From Azorinus chamasolen (taxonomy: Eukaryota; Mollusca; Bivalvia; Cardiida; Solecurtidae), in assembly GCA_963576725.1 (NCBI GenBank), contig OY755240.1, positions 36,296,629 to 36,360,628 of the forward strand: a DNA stretch of 64,000 nucleotides. Direction: 5' to 3'. Below are positions 48,340 through 58,565 of the stretch, one piece after another. The notes below the pieces were generated by a model. The model was not told the DNA's origin. It saw only the letters and a program-made list of their open reading frames with translations, and ran no database searches. The translations under genes were made by a program, and so were the position numbers. Within the stretch, counting starts at the first letter, position 1. Each line of letters starts with the position of its first letter.

Positions 48340-48420
48340 TACGTTTTTACTATTACTATTATTAATTTTATTATCATTATCATGATTATATATATATATC
48401 ATCATCATCATCATTAAACA
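48340..48420. repeat. Simple repeats (ATT, AT, ATC)
   Basis: TATTACTATTATTAATTTTA, then ATATATATAT, then ATCATCATC. Confidence 0.85.
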
Positions 48421-48671
48421 TAAACCTTTCCGTAATTGGTGTATTGTATACTGAAATCGCCCATTTCGTTTACTCGTCAGTCTGTACACACGATATCATG
48501 TTATTTATTCGTTTTCCAATGAATAGCTTTTCATTATTATCTGATATGTTTCCATTTGACACAGTGCATATTTGATTTTGTGATGATTGCAGGAATTTTA
48601 TGAGACTAGAGCAATGTTTTCGAGCTTTTAATATACATGTTTCTCTGTATCCGCCCCTCTCTGATCAGCCA

Positions 48672-48720
48672 ATAATTGACAGAAGGGAGGTGATCCCCCG
48701 AAAGCAAAACTTGCAACACA
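48672..48720 (-). repeat. Fragment of dispersed repeat R1
   Basis: Minus-strand GTTTTGCTTTCGGGGGATCA then CCTCCCTTCTG, the 3' end of the R1 unit only. Confidence 0.6.
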
Positions 48721-48859
48721 TAGTCTGATAACAAATGTGTGTACCCAAGTACGACAGAAATAGATTTTTTCATTCTTTTGTAAACGTGTTTTAGTGCATA
48801 TTTTTATCTTCAGTTTTGTATTTTTCTGTTGCATTCTATTCTATCATATTTTTTTGCAG

Positions 48860-48998
48860 GAACGAAAGCAGCAATACTACTGTCAGCTACTGCTGTACGG
48901 GCCTGTGTGTCGAAGTTCTGAAGTCTCTGTCACAAACAATGAAGTTCGATTACTATCTTTATGATGTCCCTGATGGACAATGGGGTGTTGAAGATCCA
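48860..48998 (+). CDS. NMDA-type receptor, exon 6 (S1 of ligand-binding domain)
   Basis: Acceptor TTTTTTTGCAG, donor GATCCA/GTAAGC. Its first base completes the ATG codon left open by exon 5, 27.6 kb upstream. The peptide NESSNTTVSYCCTGLCVEVL, KSLSQTMKFDYYLYDVPDGQ, WGVEDP matches the receptor block CC.G(F/Y)C(I/V)(D/E)(L/I)L..L.....F.Y.L(Y/H).V.DG.(W/Y)G, part of the S1 lobe that binds agonist; the Cys pair forms family-typical disulfides. It ends in phase 0. The next exon (expected WNG-(M/L)-(I/V)-(G/A) block) is not in the remaining 15 kb as far as I can see. Confidence 0.92.
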
Positions 48999-49240
48999 GT
49001 AAGCTAAAACTGAATGTTTCGCATGTGCGTTTGAAACATCGCATGCATTTCTTGTTTTCGCTTTCTCATATGATATGATAAGTCTGAATGATTTATTGAA
49101 AATTGTTTGACCTCATTGTTATTAGTGATTTAGAAATGAAGTAATATACATACATTAATAAATTAAGTCTGTTACTAAGCAATTGCTTAAGATTTGTCGT
49201 GAAACGGTGTCAATGTTAGCGGAAGTATAAGCAAAATAAC
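48999..49240. other. Start of next intron, nothing recognised
   Basis: AT-rich; no coding signal. Confidence 0.35.
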
Positions 49241-49505
49241 CAAAATTGAATAAAGCTAACCCGACACTTGTGCAGCGTTTCTTGATCTAGACCTTAACAT
49301 TGACAATGGACTTATTTCTTCTAAATTTTTTGACAAAAGAGACGTCTATTAATGACATGTCAAAAAGTGTGAACAACTTGGAGCAGATATTAAAATTACA
49401 CAACATTAATTACCTACAATGTATTTGTTACCGAAACTACATAAAACATATAAAGCGCATTTCATTGCAAAGTCAAGCTCTTGTACTTAGTTGTCAATAT
49501 TTTTG
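49241..49505 (+). mobile_element. Scrambled Naiad RT fragments, lineage A
   Basis: KLNKANP and FLDLDLNIDNGLISSKFFDK (motif D region) directly followed by a more upstream RT block (LPKLHKTYKARFIAKSSS readable across shifts), so the order is permuted by deletion or a template jump. Confidence 0.6.
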
Positions 49506-49559
49506 ACTTCTTGTCTTCTAAGATAAAAGAACATATAATTATATTGTGTTAAGACTTAT

Positions 49560-49802
49560 GGCGGCCGTAAAACGTCGCTCCGTACTTCATTCTCAATGTT
49601 GTTAGACCTTCTGATCCTTCGAGATCATGAATTTCAGTACTTTTTGTTCTGAAAACTGAATACCGCTTAAGCCGGTGCTAGGGGGCGTGAGCAGTGTTGC
49701 ACTTTCATTTACTGTTCATGAACAGACTCAATAAAACCGAGTCTGCAATTTTCTCTATTTGTGTTGCAATTTTTGCTCTCGAGGGATCACCTCCTTTCAG
49801 AA
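49560..49802 (+). repeat. Dispersed repeat R1, near full length, splitting a Naiad
   Basis: From TATGGCGGCCGTAAAACGTC to CTTTCAGAATTTATG. TTATG occurs at both edges and could be a 5-bp target duplication. Naiad RT lies on both sides (lineage A). Confidence 0.75.
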
Positions 49803-51008
49803 TTTATGAAAAATCTGGAATAAATCTCTTCTGGTCTATTAAAAACTCTCCAGAAATCTTAAACAAACTTAACAAAACGTTTCTTGCATCCACTGTAAGC
49901 GCATACGATGTTTCTACTTTCTACACAACCCTTCCTCATGATCTAACTTCTAACTTAAGATAAACTTACTAGCTTAATTCAGAAAATATTTGCCAGAGAA
50001 AATATATGATTTCTGGCATGTAATGCTGAAAAAGCTTTCTTTAGTGACGAGCCAATGAAACATTACACCAATTGGTATTTCTTCTTGATAAGATATTCGT
50101 ACGTTATGGGAATATGCTATATACCGTCAGGTGATTGGTATTACTATGGGTACGAACTGTGCACCACTGGTCGCCGATTTGTTTTTGTACTGCTATGAGA
50201 GATATTTCATGTTGAGTTTGAACCCACAATCACAAGAACATGTCATAAAAACCTTAAATGATACTTCTCGACATTTGGATGATATTTGCAACTTAGGCAC
50301 ACGGTATTTCACATCCTGAATTTTATGGTGATGTGATTTACCTCGTAAAATTATTGGACATACCCATTTTCTCACTTTGTTCACTAAATGCATTAACAAT
50401 CGTTTAACAGAGATATGGTACAACAACATACTGCATATCTGGTTGTCAACCCTTTTACAGTCGGCAATTACGTTTCCCGCGTTGCATGTTTGCCGACAAG
50501 AAATGTTTAGGACTCTATGAAGGCGACCTTTCAATCCGAAAACGGAAGGAGGACGTCGGATATTTGAACTCGTTTTTGTCGTACCCCTTATTACTTTTCT
50601 AAAGTTACTCTGTTTTCAGCTCAAGCATTGGCTGCACTAGCGATAGGTGGATACAGTATGTTTCACTTTAATATGTTTTCTTTTTACCTGCACTTTACCA
50701 CTCTATTTGCCATCACGGTTGTTGTAGATTAGTCGGAGAGGGGATACGTTTATTTAAAGTTTGTCTTTTAGTGTGGAATAAGTGTGAGGCTGGGCGGCCC
50801 TTAAACGGTTTAAGCCCCCATTGATATTTGTCACTGACCGTTCCGAGGCGGTACTTCCATCTTCCCCCTATTGTATGTTTGTTTTTTCTGTGTGTTTCTT
50901 TATGTTTTGATAGTTATGTACATTTGCTGTGTTTTCTGGTGTTGCTGTTCGAGTGGCTGTTTGTTTTGTATGTGATGTTTCCTGCATGGCTCATATTTGT
51001 ACTTTTAC
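49803..51008 (+). mobile_element. Naiad lineage A, RT to tail, internally deleted
   Basis: YEKSGINLFWSIKNSPEILN, SAYDVSTFYTTLPHDL (motif A, 49899-49945), GITMGTNCAPLVADLFLYCY (motif B), HLDDICNLG (motif C HLDD) and then a deletion to the GISHPEFYGDVIY region near 50300, followed by a SECIS-like hairpin (50517) and the lineage-A tail to about 51008. TGA at 50008-50010 (FARENI-UGA-FLACN) sits where lineage B has Lys-Met, so it is more likely a simple nonsense change. Confidence 0.8.
50517..50563 (+). promoter_or_regulatory. SECIS-like hairpin, lineage A, one base short
   Basis: TAG, then GACTCT, ATGA, AGGCGACCTTTC, AAT..., mini-stem TCCG-AAAA-CGGA, AGGAGGACGTCG, GA. The core A-run is shortened by a deletion. 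Confidence 0.55.
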
Positions 51009-51011
51009 CCT

Positions 51012-51700
51012 CATGCCAAGTTGCAAAAATGAGTCATGCAGAAAACACCACATAGAGAACATAATACAGATATCCGACGTCCTCCTTCCGTTTCCGGATT
51101 TAAGAGGTCGCTTTCATAGAGTACTAAACCTTTCTTGTCGGCGTACATGCAAAGAGGCCAGCGTGATTGCCAACTGTAAAAGTGTTGACAGCCAGACATG
51201 CTGTATGTTGTAATACTATAGGATCATATCCCTTTTTAATGCATGTTTTAACATATTTGATGAACAAAGTTAGAAAATTGATATGTCCAATAATCTTACG
51301 AAGTTTGTAAATCACATTACCCTAAAATTCAGGAAATGAAATACCGTGTCGCAGGAGCGCCTTGAGATTACATTTGTACTTGCCAATAAGTGAGATATTT
51401 CAGTAATAAAATATAGAGAGAGTTTTTTTCTTAGTTTATAGTATCTATATCCTTGTTTAAGCAGCGTTTCAGTTAAATGAGATTTCGACTGTTAAAACTG
51501 TCAACAGATGAACACGCTCTAGCAAAACGAATAAGTTGAGATTTATAAACCCCGTAAGATTGGGCACGGGGAACATCTCCGTCAAGATGAGGGAAATTGA
51601 CAATATTAAAATCAAAATCATCTCTTTGTCATATATTTTAGAACAAATCATTCTATTGTCAATTGATAGGTCTAGCTCAAGAAAAGATGCATACGTGTCG
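51012..51700 (-). mobile_element. Naiad lineage A fragment, head-to-head with its neighbour
   Basis: Minus strand: DTYASFLELDLSIDNRMICS, FPHLDGDVPR-like, thumb blocks, YKLRKIIGHINFLTLFIKY, ...TPTRKV stop, SECIS-like hairpin, then only about 40 bp of tail terminus (to TGACTCATTTTTGCAACTTG). The tail body is missing; the junction with the plus-strand copy near 51010 is an inverted arrangement. Confidence 0.8.
51072..51117 (-). promoter_or_regulatory. SECIS-like hairpin with covarying mini-stem
   Basis: TAG, TACTCT, ATGA, AAGCGACCTCTT, AAA, TCCG-GAAA-CGGA, AGGAGGACGTCG, GA. The mini-stem closing pair is G-C here, against A-T in the copy at 2436 (TCCA-GAAA-TGGA): a compensatory change. Confidence 0.72.
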
Positions 51701-51701
51701 G

Positions 51702-51930
51702 AAGGGTAAAAAGTCGCTCCGTACTTCATTCTCAGTTTTGTTATATTTTTGTGGTCCCTCGGGATCATCAGTTTTGATGTTATTAGTTTTGAAATTTTTA
51801 TACTGCTTAAGCCGGTGCTAGGGGCGTGAGTAGTGTTGCACTTTTAATTACTACTCATGAACAGACTCAATAAAACCGAGTCATTTTTTTCGCATTGCTA
51901 CTTCTGCTTTCGAAAGATCTCCAACTTTCA
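51702..51930 (+). repeat. Dispersed repeat R1
   Basis: GTAAAAAGTCGCTCCGTACT to CTTTCAGA, with the GCTTAAGCCGGTGCTAGGGG and CTCAATAAAACCGAGTC blocks. Abuts the Naiad on the left and the Polinton relic on the right. Confidence 0.8.
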
Positions 51931-51984
51931 GACTATATTAGCTTTATTCAATTTGAGTTATTTTGAGTGCATTGTAAGCATCAG

Positions 51985-52690
51985 ACAATTCATAGGATAT
52001 TTGCATTCGATGAAAATCCATGAATGGAACCTTACATTCGTCTCTACACTGAACTTAGGAAAAAGCAAAGTGCATTCGAAAAAGACTTCTTCAAGTTAAT
52101 GAACAACTCAGTGCCGAACTCAGTGCTCGGCACAACAATGGAAAACCTACGCAAAATAGTAGATATGAAACTTGTAAAACAGATGGCAAACAATGAAAAG
52201 CTCCTCAAAATAATAGCCAAACCAAACTTCAACAGACGCGTTAAAATCTAATGAACTGTCAACAATACACACCAACAAAACAAAACTTACACTTAACAAA
52301 CTAATCTGACTATCCAAAAGACCATCCACTTCATGATGAAAAGACCAAAAAAGTAATTGGCAATTCTAATGTTCCAATAGCGGAATATATTGGTCTACGT
52401 CCTAAGTTATACTCGTATAATCAAGTTAACAAGAAAGCAATAGGTGTTAAAATATGTAATAAAAACAAATAAACTTTGACGACTACAACGATGCATTATT
52501 CAACAAACAAAAATAATCAAACTCCATGTATATGCCACGTTTCATACATAATAACATCTATGGATTAAAGGTAAACAAAACAAAACTCTCCCAAGTTGAC
52601 ACTAAAAGATACATAGCACCCGATGGAATTACGAAATATGCGTATGGTTCACATTATCAGGTGGAACAATAAGCAATTATTCCTTAAGAA
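51985..52690 (+). pseudogene. Polinton/Maverick DNA polymerase B remnant
   Basis: Blocks in order: EPYIRLYTELRKKQSAFEKD, FFKLMNNSV, LGTTMENLRKIVDMKLVK, then IAEYIGLRPKLYSYNQVNKK, and VDTKRYIAPDGITKYAYGSH at the C-terminus. These are typical of the protein-primed DNA polymerase of Polintons (self-synthesising, virus-like DNA transposons), around the KLxxNS(V/F)FGKTMEN motif, here altered. The central catalytic part is missing and the frame has several stops, so it is inactive. Confidence 0.85.
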
Positions 52691-53436
52691 AATCTCTCTA
52701 TGGTACTGGTGATTACAAATAATAAACTCTTATATCTTGAGTAATGATTTGATAGTCAATCGTATGTATTTCTACTGACCATATAGGGTCAGTTGCCCGT
52801 TTCGTACCTCTACCTTCTTGCTCACCCGATTGATACAAATATATTACACTCGCAGTGAGACAAACAGGGGAATCAACCTTTCTTGTTTCAACAGGAGGAG
52901 GTTTTTTCCATCTCCTTATTTAATGATATTACGACATGTGGCAAACAGTCTTTAACCAAAGTTAAATTAAATATTTCTACTACACCTTGGTCTCTGTGTA
53001 TATCTGGTCAGCCTATTACAATTCTAACTTTGTGTTTATCCACCACTTGCCATACAGCACCAATAAAATCTCTGCCTGTGTCAACTTGTAATAACTTTGT
53101 ATATTTCAAATGTTTTCTATATATCTTCTCAAATGCTTTTTCAATCTTTTATCTAAGAGAAACTATTATAAGTATAAAGACGAAAACAAAAAGTCAAACG
53201 ATACAAAACATCTAATCGAGAGACCATAACACTCAAAGACAATGGAGATGTGCAGTGTCCTATACCTGCTAATAAAATTGACGATAAGGACCCACCATTT
53301 TATATCATACTTCTTGGTCTTACGCCTTGTAAGTCAAATAAACAAATAAATATGATGTTTTATGTTGTGTGTGGTTTTTTCAAACGAAATCTACAAACTG
53401 TAAAGATAATATTAAACAATAAGTGTTCTTATTTAA
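52691..53436. other. Probable Polinton interior, no gene named
   Basis: An open stretch at 52883-53215 has no recognisable family. 53250-53390 repeats the same uncertainty. Confidence 0.35.
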
Positions 53437-53705
53437 ATTAGAAGGTAGTCAAGCAAGCAAAGCCACATACAAGACGCAACCACCACCAAAACACACACAC
53501 ACAACAACAACAACAACAACACCACGCACATACACGAGATGAACACAGAACACATCAATAAACACACAATTACTAAAGATAAACATTCCAAATATGAACA
53601 AAAGCACAAGTACAAAGACGCAAGACAATACAAAAGTAAGGGTGACAAAGAGAGTACCGCCTTTGCACGGTCAGTAGGGAACTCACCACTGGGGGTTTAA
53701 ACCGG
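53437..53705 (-). mobile_element. 5'-truncated Naiad tail, lineage B
   Basis: Minus strand from AACCGGTTTAAACCCCCAGT, box CTGACCGTGCAAAGGCGGTA, to TGTATGTGGCTTTGCTTGCT terminus. Contains an expanded GTT/GTGTG stretch. Confidence 0.8.
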
Positions 53706-53719
53706 TTTTAAGTTTTGTC

Positions 53720-54110
53720 TACAACAACAAAGCCGCTTATTGTCTCTACCATTGCTTACAATTCTATTCTGCTGGTCTGCACATGGTGTATAGAAATCAC
53801 TCAATTTGGTTCTGGAGGTATAGGGTCTAATTGTTTCTCAGTAGTATAATAATACTGCTTCATTGCTTGGTCAATATCATCAAATGTCTTCACTTGGCAT
53901 CTGTTCATATATGAAATCCAACATATTTGTTCTCTTTATATTCAAAGCAACCTGTGCTGTTTGTAACTGTTCCACTGCATATTCGTTTCTTTCCCTTTCT
54001 TCACCACTATAACTTCCCATTTTTGAGAATAAATAATTACATCATGTGAATGCTAATGCATTCACTAATGAGCCTCTTACCATCATAGATACTGCATTTG
54101 CCACTTTTAT
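53720..54110 (-). pseudogene. Polinton small structural-gene remnant
   Basis: Minus strand: MMVRGSLVNALAFT, NYLFSKMGSYSGEERERNEY, AVEQLQTAQVALNIKRTNML, DFIYEQM, YDQAMKQYYYT, LDPIPPEPN. From memory this matches a short ORF common in invertebrate Polintons (ALVNALAF...N(Y/F)LFS, then (N)VDEAM.(E)YY, PLPPEP). Stops at several points. Its strand, opposite to the polymerase piece, is acceptable for one decayed Polinton spanning about 52-54.1 kb. Confidence 0.65.
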
Positions 54111-54169
54111 GTCGCCTACGAAGCATGGCAGACATATAGGGATCACTTTGTCCGTCGTCATCGTTGTCG

Positions 54170-54835
54170 TCACACCTTGCTTGTCCGGCATGTATCTCCT
54201 ACTCTACTGATACCATTGTATTCAAACTTCACACATCACATGGAACAGGTATGGCAGGAGGAACCATAAGGTCCATAACTGTAGCTTCAATAGTTTTGGA
54301 GTTATTCCCTTTTTTCATTTTGTCCGGCTAGTAAGTCCACTTTTACTGATGCCATTGAATTCAAACTCCAGACATGGAGCAGGCTTCTTGAGAGGAAGTG
54401 TCATGCACAAGGTTCATTACTCTAAATTGAGTAGTTTTGGAGTTATTCCCCTTTTTTCAATTTTTTTGTCCTGCCAATAAGTCCTGTTCTACTGATGCCA
54501 TTGAATTCAAACATCACACATAGAATATACCTAATGAGAGGAAATGTCATTGCACAAGGTCCATAACTCTAGCTTTAATATTTTTAGAGTTAATCCCCTT
54601 TTTTTCATTTTTGTCCCAGTCAATATGTCATGTTCTACTGATGCCATTGAATTCAAACATCACACATGGAATATGCTTAATGAAAAGGAGTGTCATTGCA
54701 AAATGCCCATTACTCTAGCTTCTGATTTTTGGAGTTAATCCCCTTTTTCACTTTTTGGTCCAGCCAATAAGTCCTGTTCTGCTGATGGCATTAAATTTTA
54801 AACTTCACATATTACAATTTGGTCATTATTCTCAT
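54170..54835. repeat. Tandem repeat, CATAACTCTAGC / GGAGTTATTCCCC family
   Basis: Four to five units of about 130 bp with phrases ACTGATGCCATTGAATTCAA, AGGAAGTGTCATGCACAAGG and TTTTGGAGTTATTCCCC. Same family as 14.1-14.7 kb. Confidence 0.85.
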
Positions 54836-55200
54836 TGGGCTGCTGAAAGCAGCCCACAATTATACGGCTTTGAATTTTGACCATGCGTTTCTGCGTTCCT
54901 GTGTTTCTATAAAAGCCAATCTTTTTTAATAACTATGGGTTACTGTGAGACAAGCTTTTATTTATATACATTCATTTATTTTACTTATTTTGATTCATAC
55001 ATTTTTTGTTAGCGGGGACAAATATTTTTGTCGAGGTTATTTGCTTCTTTTCTGCCAGTGAAAATGCTAGTGTATTGGGTATAAATCATTTAAAAGCACG
55101 CACTACTTGTAGCAGTCAGCGTGGTCGAGGGGTTATAACGGTGGCCTAGGAAATGTGATGTCGCGGGTTCGATCCTCGGCGGAAGCATAATTTTTTTTCT
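54836..55200 (+). repeat. SINE with tRNA-like segment
   Basis: Begins with a palindrome (TGGGCTGCTGAAAGCAGCCC) and carries at 55110-55187 a tRNA-like part: GCGTGGTCGAGGGGTTATAA (A box) and GTCGCGGGTTCGATCCTCGG (B box), then a T-rich run. Not a full tRNA by eye. Confidence 0.55.
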
Positions 55201-55680
55201 CTCATTTTTTTGTTAGAACCCTTAGTTTACGTGCTCTTGGTTTAAAAACAATTCTGTACACAAATATTGTAAAAGTATAAGTCCTTTGTTTGAATTTTGT
55301 CTTTGGTAAAGTTATTTAGCTGAGACCTTTTACTCGTCGTTTTGTTGACCGTTTTGAATATTTCACCATTGTGCATGAATACCATTGATTTGTATTTACT
55401 TCGTGGTAATGTGTATTATTGGTGTCATACACAGGTATTATGCATCATGGCTCCTTAAAACATTCCCCCGTTTCTGCTGTTAATTTATACATTACAGTCA
55501 TGTTTTCCCAATGTATCTGTTAATTTAAACTACTAAACAATATTGCTCCCTCTTTTTCTTCTATCCTGCTTAAAGACGTTACGCAGCCATTTTACGCTTG
55601 CGTAAAACCTTGCTTGTTATTGTTTTATATTAGCTTCTCACTTCTTACATATAGATCATGATCCAAGTTACATAGCAGCA
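55201..55680. other. Intergenic or intron sequence, nothing recognised
   Basis: AT-rich; no coding signal. Confidence 0.35.
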
Positions 55681-55686
55681 AGAGGG

Positions 55687-55969
55687 TCAGTACGCAAACA
55701 GGCGATAAAGGTGTTCATCGGAACACCTTTCTAATTCATATATGACAAAATCAATTAAAATACAATTATCATTTCCTAATACAATATTCATTTCACATAT
55801 CCCTTGTGGCCATTGCAATCCAATGTCCCCCATGTTTAAATCCACTTTTGGTGCTGGTCTCCTGAAATTATTCCTACCTAGTTCTGAGTATCCAAATGTT
55901 AGTATTGCTTCCACTCCTGCGAGGTATAGTACACATGTACTAGCAATTTGTTTTCCATCGATTGGTTAA
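55687..55969 (-). pseudogene. Unrecognised ORF fragment
   Basis: The minus strand reads CVLYLAGVEAILTFGYSELG, NNFRRPAPKVDLNMGDIG, QWPQGICEMNIVLGNDNCIL, YELERCSDEHLYRLFAY stop. Composition is protein-like and it lies near Polinton relics, so it may be another piece of a virus-like element, but I recognise no family. Confidence 0.3.
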
Positions 55970-55984
55970 GGTGTCAGTTTTATA

Positions 55985-56290
55985 TTGGGTATTAATTATA
56001 CCCCCACAACGAAGTTTTGAGGGTTTGCTGGAGTCATAATGTCCATCCGTCTGTTCGTCCAATCGTCTGTTCGTCCGTCCGGATCATAACTTCCAAAGTA
56101 TAAAAGCGATTGACTAGATATACAGATAGATCACATTGACCGCAAGTGCAGTGCACAAGGCTCGTAACTCTTTCTTCAGTATTTTTGGAGTTATTGCCAT
56201 TTGTTATTTTTCTCAAAATCTGGCTTGTCCAGATCATAACTTTCAAAGTATAAAAGCTATTGATTTCAAACTTCATAAACAGACAGAACA
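55985..56290. repeat. Dispersed/tandem repeat that is the mariner target
   Basis: CCCCCACAACGAAGTTTTGA, TCCGTCTGTTCGTCC, then GACCGCAAGTGCAGTGCACA and TTTTGGAGTTATTGCC. The same sequence resumes after the mariner (57636-57658) and again after the next Naiad (58458-58560). Confidence 0.75.
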
Positions 56291-56292
56291 TA

Positions 56293-57635
56293 CGAGGGTC
56301 ATGCAAAAGGTTCTGTCATTGGGTTCGGATTTCTTAAGTGATACGTGTAATTAAACACATTTTTATTACAAACCTTCGAAGTATTCCCCCTTTACCGAAA
56401 CACATTTTTGTAACCTTTTTACCCAGTCTCTAAAAGCGAAAATATAGTCTTCTTTAGGTATCTGTTGGAGACACTGATAGATAGCGCTGCCAAGAGAACT
56501 TCTGGACTTATATTTCTTTCCAGAAAACATTTTCTTCAGTCTGGGAAATAAGAAAACGTCACAGGGATTCAGGTCAGGTGAATAAGGTGGATGGTTTACA
56601 ACTTTCACATTTTCAGAAGCCAGAAAAGACTTAACAGCCTCGCACTTGTGAGAGGAGGCGTTATCATGTATAAGATGGACACCTGCCCATCCTTTGCTTG
56701 GACGTTTCTTATTGTAAAAATCTTTGACTTTGTTTAGTACAGAGTTCTTGTAGAATCGTCCAGTGACTGTACGACCAGATGGGCAAGGCACTTGAACGGC
56801 TGGCCCACTCGAATTAAAGAATATTTCGTACAACATCTTTTTTGAACTTATGGTTCTCTCGGCAATACATGGACGTTTCTGATCTTTTCGCTTCCATTGC
56901 TTATTATCAGCCCTTCTCTGTGGCTCAAACATGTGCACACAGGTTTCGTCATCTGTAAGCAAGTTAGAAATAACCAGACTATCAAAACCTTTGTATGTTT
57001 TCAAAAGTTCCCGGGCACATTTAAGGCGTTGTTTCATTTGTTCGTCAGTGAGCAAATGAGGTACCCACCTAGCGCAAACCTTTCTCAGGTCCAAACGCTT
57101 TTTCAGAATTGTTTGCACGCTGCCTTCTGATATGCCAGTACAACTAGCTATATCTTTTACAGACAATCGCGCATCCTGCACGACCACAACCTTTACAACA
57201 GTGATGTTTGCCTTACTAACAGAGGTTTTAGGTCTACCAGGACGGGTGTCATCTTCAACAGATAATTTCCCAGCTTTAAAAGCCTTGACCCACCTAAAAA
57301 CTGTGCGTACTGAAATGGCATTAGGTCCATATATACCACACAATTCTTCAAATATCTGCTTTGAATCTATATCAAGCCTAATGCGACATTTGATATAAGC
57401 TACGAATTTCAGCCTGTTCGTCCATTTTACATTGAGACACGTAAATTGGTCAGTGTATATGACTGCATGTATTTCAATTTGAAATAACTCTGTCATTTGT
57501 AAAGCAATTTGCCCGAAATAAACGGATATCGTTAGATAGTAAACACACTATTCAGGTGCAGTGAAGTGTTTTAAAATATACATGGTTTAAAACTACGGAA
57601 ACCCGTTAGTGACAGAACTTTTTGCAGGACCCTCG
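56293..57635 (-). mobile_element. Complete mariner element, 1343 bp
   Basis: Ends CGAGGGTCATGCAAAAGGTT (left) and CGAGGGTCCTGCAAAAAGTT (right, inverted) agree at about 25 of 28 bp (CGAGGGTC.TGCAAAA.GTTCTGTCA). TA dinucleotides flank both ends (56291-56292 and 57636-57637), the standard mariner target duplication. It contains one intact transposase ORF and interrupts a repeat unit cleanly. Confidence 0.95.
56366..57496 (-). CDS. Mariner transposase, D,D34D
   Basis: 376 codons without interruption. It cuts the element out and pastes it at TA sites. N-terminal helix-turn-helix region about residues 40-75 and 105-140 (VRTVFRWVKAFKAGKLSVED, then the GRP hook RPGRPKT at 85-91, then VKDIASCTGISEGSVQTILK), linker motif WVPHLL (144-149), catalytic D183 in LLTDDETCVHMF, D278 in LIHDNASSHK and D313 in HPPYSPDLNPCDVFLFPRLK; 34 residues lie between the last two. 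That spacing is the mariner signature. Length is slightly above the 345-360 usual for mariners, so the true start may be an internal Met. All catalytic residues are present and the element is complete, so recent or current activity is possible. Confidence 0.93.
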   Translation of the reverse strand: MTELFQIEIHAVIYTDQFTCLNVKWTNRLKFVAYIKCRIRLDIDSKQIFEELCGIYGPNAISVRTVFRWVKAFKAGKLSVEDDTRPGRPKTSVSKANITVVKVVVVQDARLSVKDIASCTGISEGSVQTILKKRLDLRKVCARWVPHLLTDEQMKQRLKCARELLKTYKGFDSLVISNLLTDDETCVHMFEPQRRADNKQWKRKDQKRPCIAERTISSKKMLYEIFFNSSGPAVQVPCPSGRTVTGRFYKNSVLNKVKDFYNKKRPSKGWAGVHLIHDNASSHKCEAVKSFLASENVKVVNHPPYSPDLNPCDVFLFPRLKKMFSGKKYKSRSSLGSAIYQCLQQIPKEDYIFAFRDWVKRLQKCVSVKGEYFEGL

Positions 57636-57658
57636 TATTGACCACAAGTACAGTGCAC

Positions 57659-58457
57659 AATGTGAATTTTATGGGGATGTTATCTACAAACTTAGGAAAA
57701 TTCGGGGTCATATCCATTTTCATGATTTGTTTATAAAACGCATTAAAAAATTTAAAAAGAAAGGTTATGATCCTATTATATTGCAACACACTGCATGTTT
57801 GGTTATCGACCCTTTTACAGTTGGTAGCTACGCTTCCCTCTTTGCTTGCGCGATGACAGGCCGAGGGTAGTACTCTATGATGGTATACTCTTAAACTTGG
57901 ATACAGGAGGAGCTTACCAGACTCATGTATTATTTTTTCCCTGTCGTGCCCTTAACGGCTTACCTGCAGGTGCTCTGACTTCAGCAAAGTCATTGAGTAC
58001 ATATTTGACGGATTGTCACAGTTATTATGCTATGTTTTACATGTTGTCCTGTGTTCACCGTCGTCTATGTTGTGGGTAAGTCCAGCGGGGATACCTTTAT
58101 TTACAATATTTGTAAAGCTAGGGTGACTTTGAGAGAAGTGTGAGGTTAGGACGTCCGTAAACCGGTTTAAACCCCCAGTTGTGTTTTTGCTGCTGACCGT
58201 GCCAAGGCGGTACTCTCTTTGTCACCCTTCCTTTTGTTTGCATTGCGTCTTTGTGCTTGTGGTTTGTTCATGTTGTGGAACGTTTGTCCCTGGTTCTTGT
58301 GTGTCTTTTGGTGTTTTCTGTGTTCATTTCGTGTGTGTGTGTGTGCGTGTGCGTTTGGGTGTGTGGTTGTGTGTGTGTGTGTCATGCTGTCTATCGGTGT
58401 TTTGGTGGTGGTTGCGTCTTGCATGTGGCTTTGCCTGCTTGACTTTACTACTTTTCC
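57659..58457 (+). mobile_element. 5'-truncated Naiad, lineage B, clean insertion
   Basis: Starts at TGTGAATTTTATGGGGATG (EFYGDVIYKLRKI), continues through GSYASLFACAMTGRG and TAG, SECIS-like hairpin, 3' region and the complete lineage-B tail to TTGACTTTACTACTTTTCC. It sits in a repeat unit that resumes directly after it (CATAACTCTGTC...). The tail's TG stretch is short here, showing the ancestral state of the expanded one at 11.2 kb. Confidence 0.88.
57877..57923 (+). promoter_or_regulatory. SECIS-like hairpin of lineage B, best preserved
   Basis: TAG, TACTCT, ATGA, TGGTATACTCTT, AAA, CTTG-GATA-CAGG, AGGAGCTTACCA, GA. Arms pair 10 of 12 in register; the unpaired positions 6-7 are the same as in lineage A while the lower stem differs completely (TGGTA/TACCA against GGCG/CGTC), so the fold is kept by paired changes. 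Confidence 0.8.
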
Positions 58458-58565
58458 ATTCATAACTCTGTCTCGAGTAGTTTTGGAGTTATTGCCCTTT
58501 GTTATTTTTGTCAAAATCTGGATTGTCCGGATCTTAACTTTAGACGTATATAAGTTATTTTTTGT
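58458..58565. repeat. Continuation of target repeat
   Basis: CATAACTCTGTCTCGAGTAG, TTTTGGAGTTATTGCCCTTT; same family as 56.1-56.3 kb. Confidence 0.7.

Noticed and set aside
50008..50010. UGA after FARENI as a further selenocysteine
   Set aside because: Relatives have Lys-Met here, and another copy has TAA, so no conserved Cys supports Sec.
55110..55187. tRNA gene
   Set aside because: A and B boxes are present but no full cloverleaf could be drawn; it looks like a SINE head. The same holds for 18239, 24701 and 26738.
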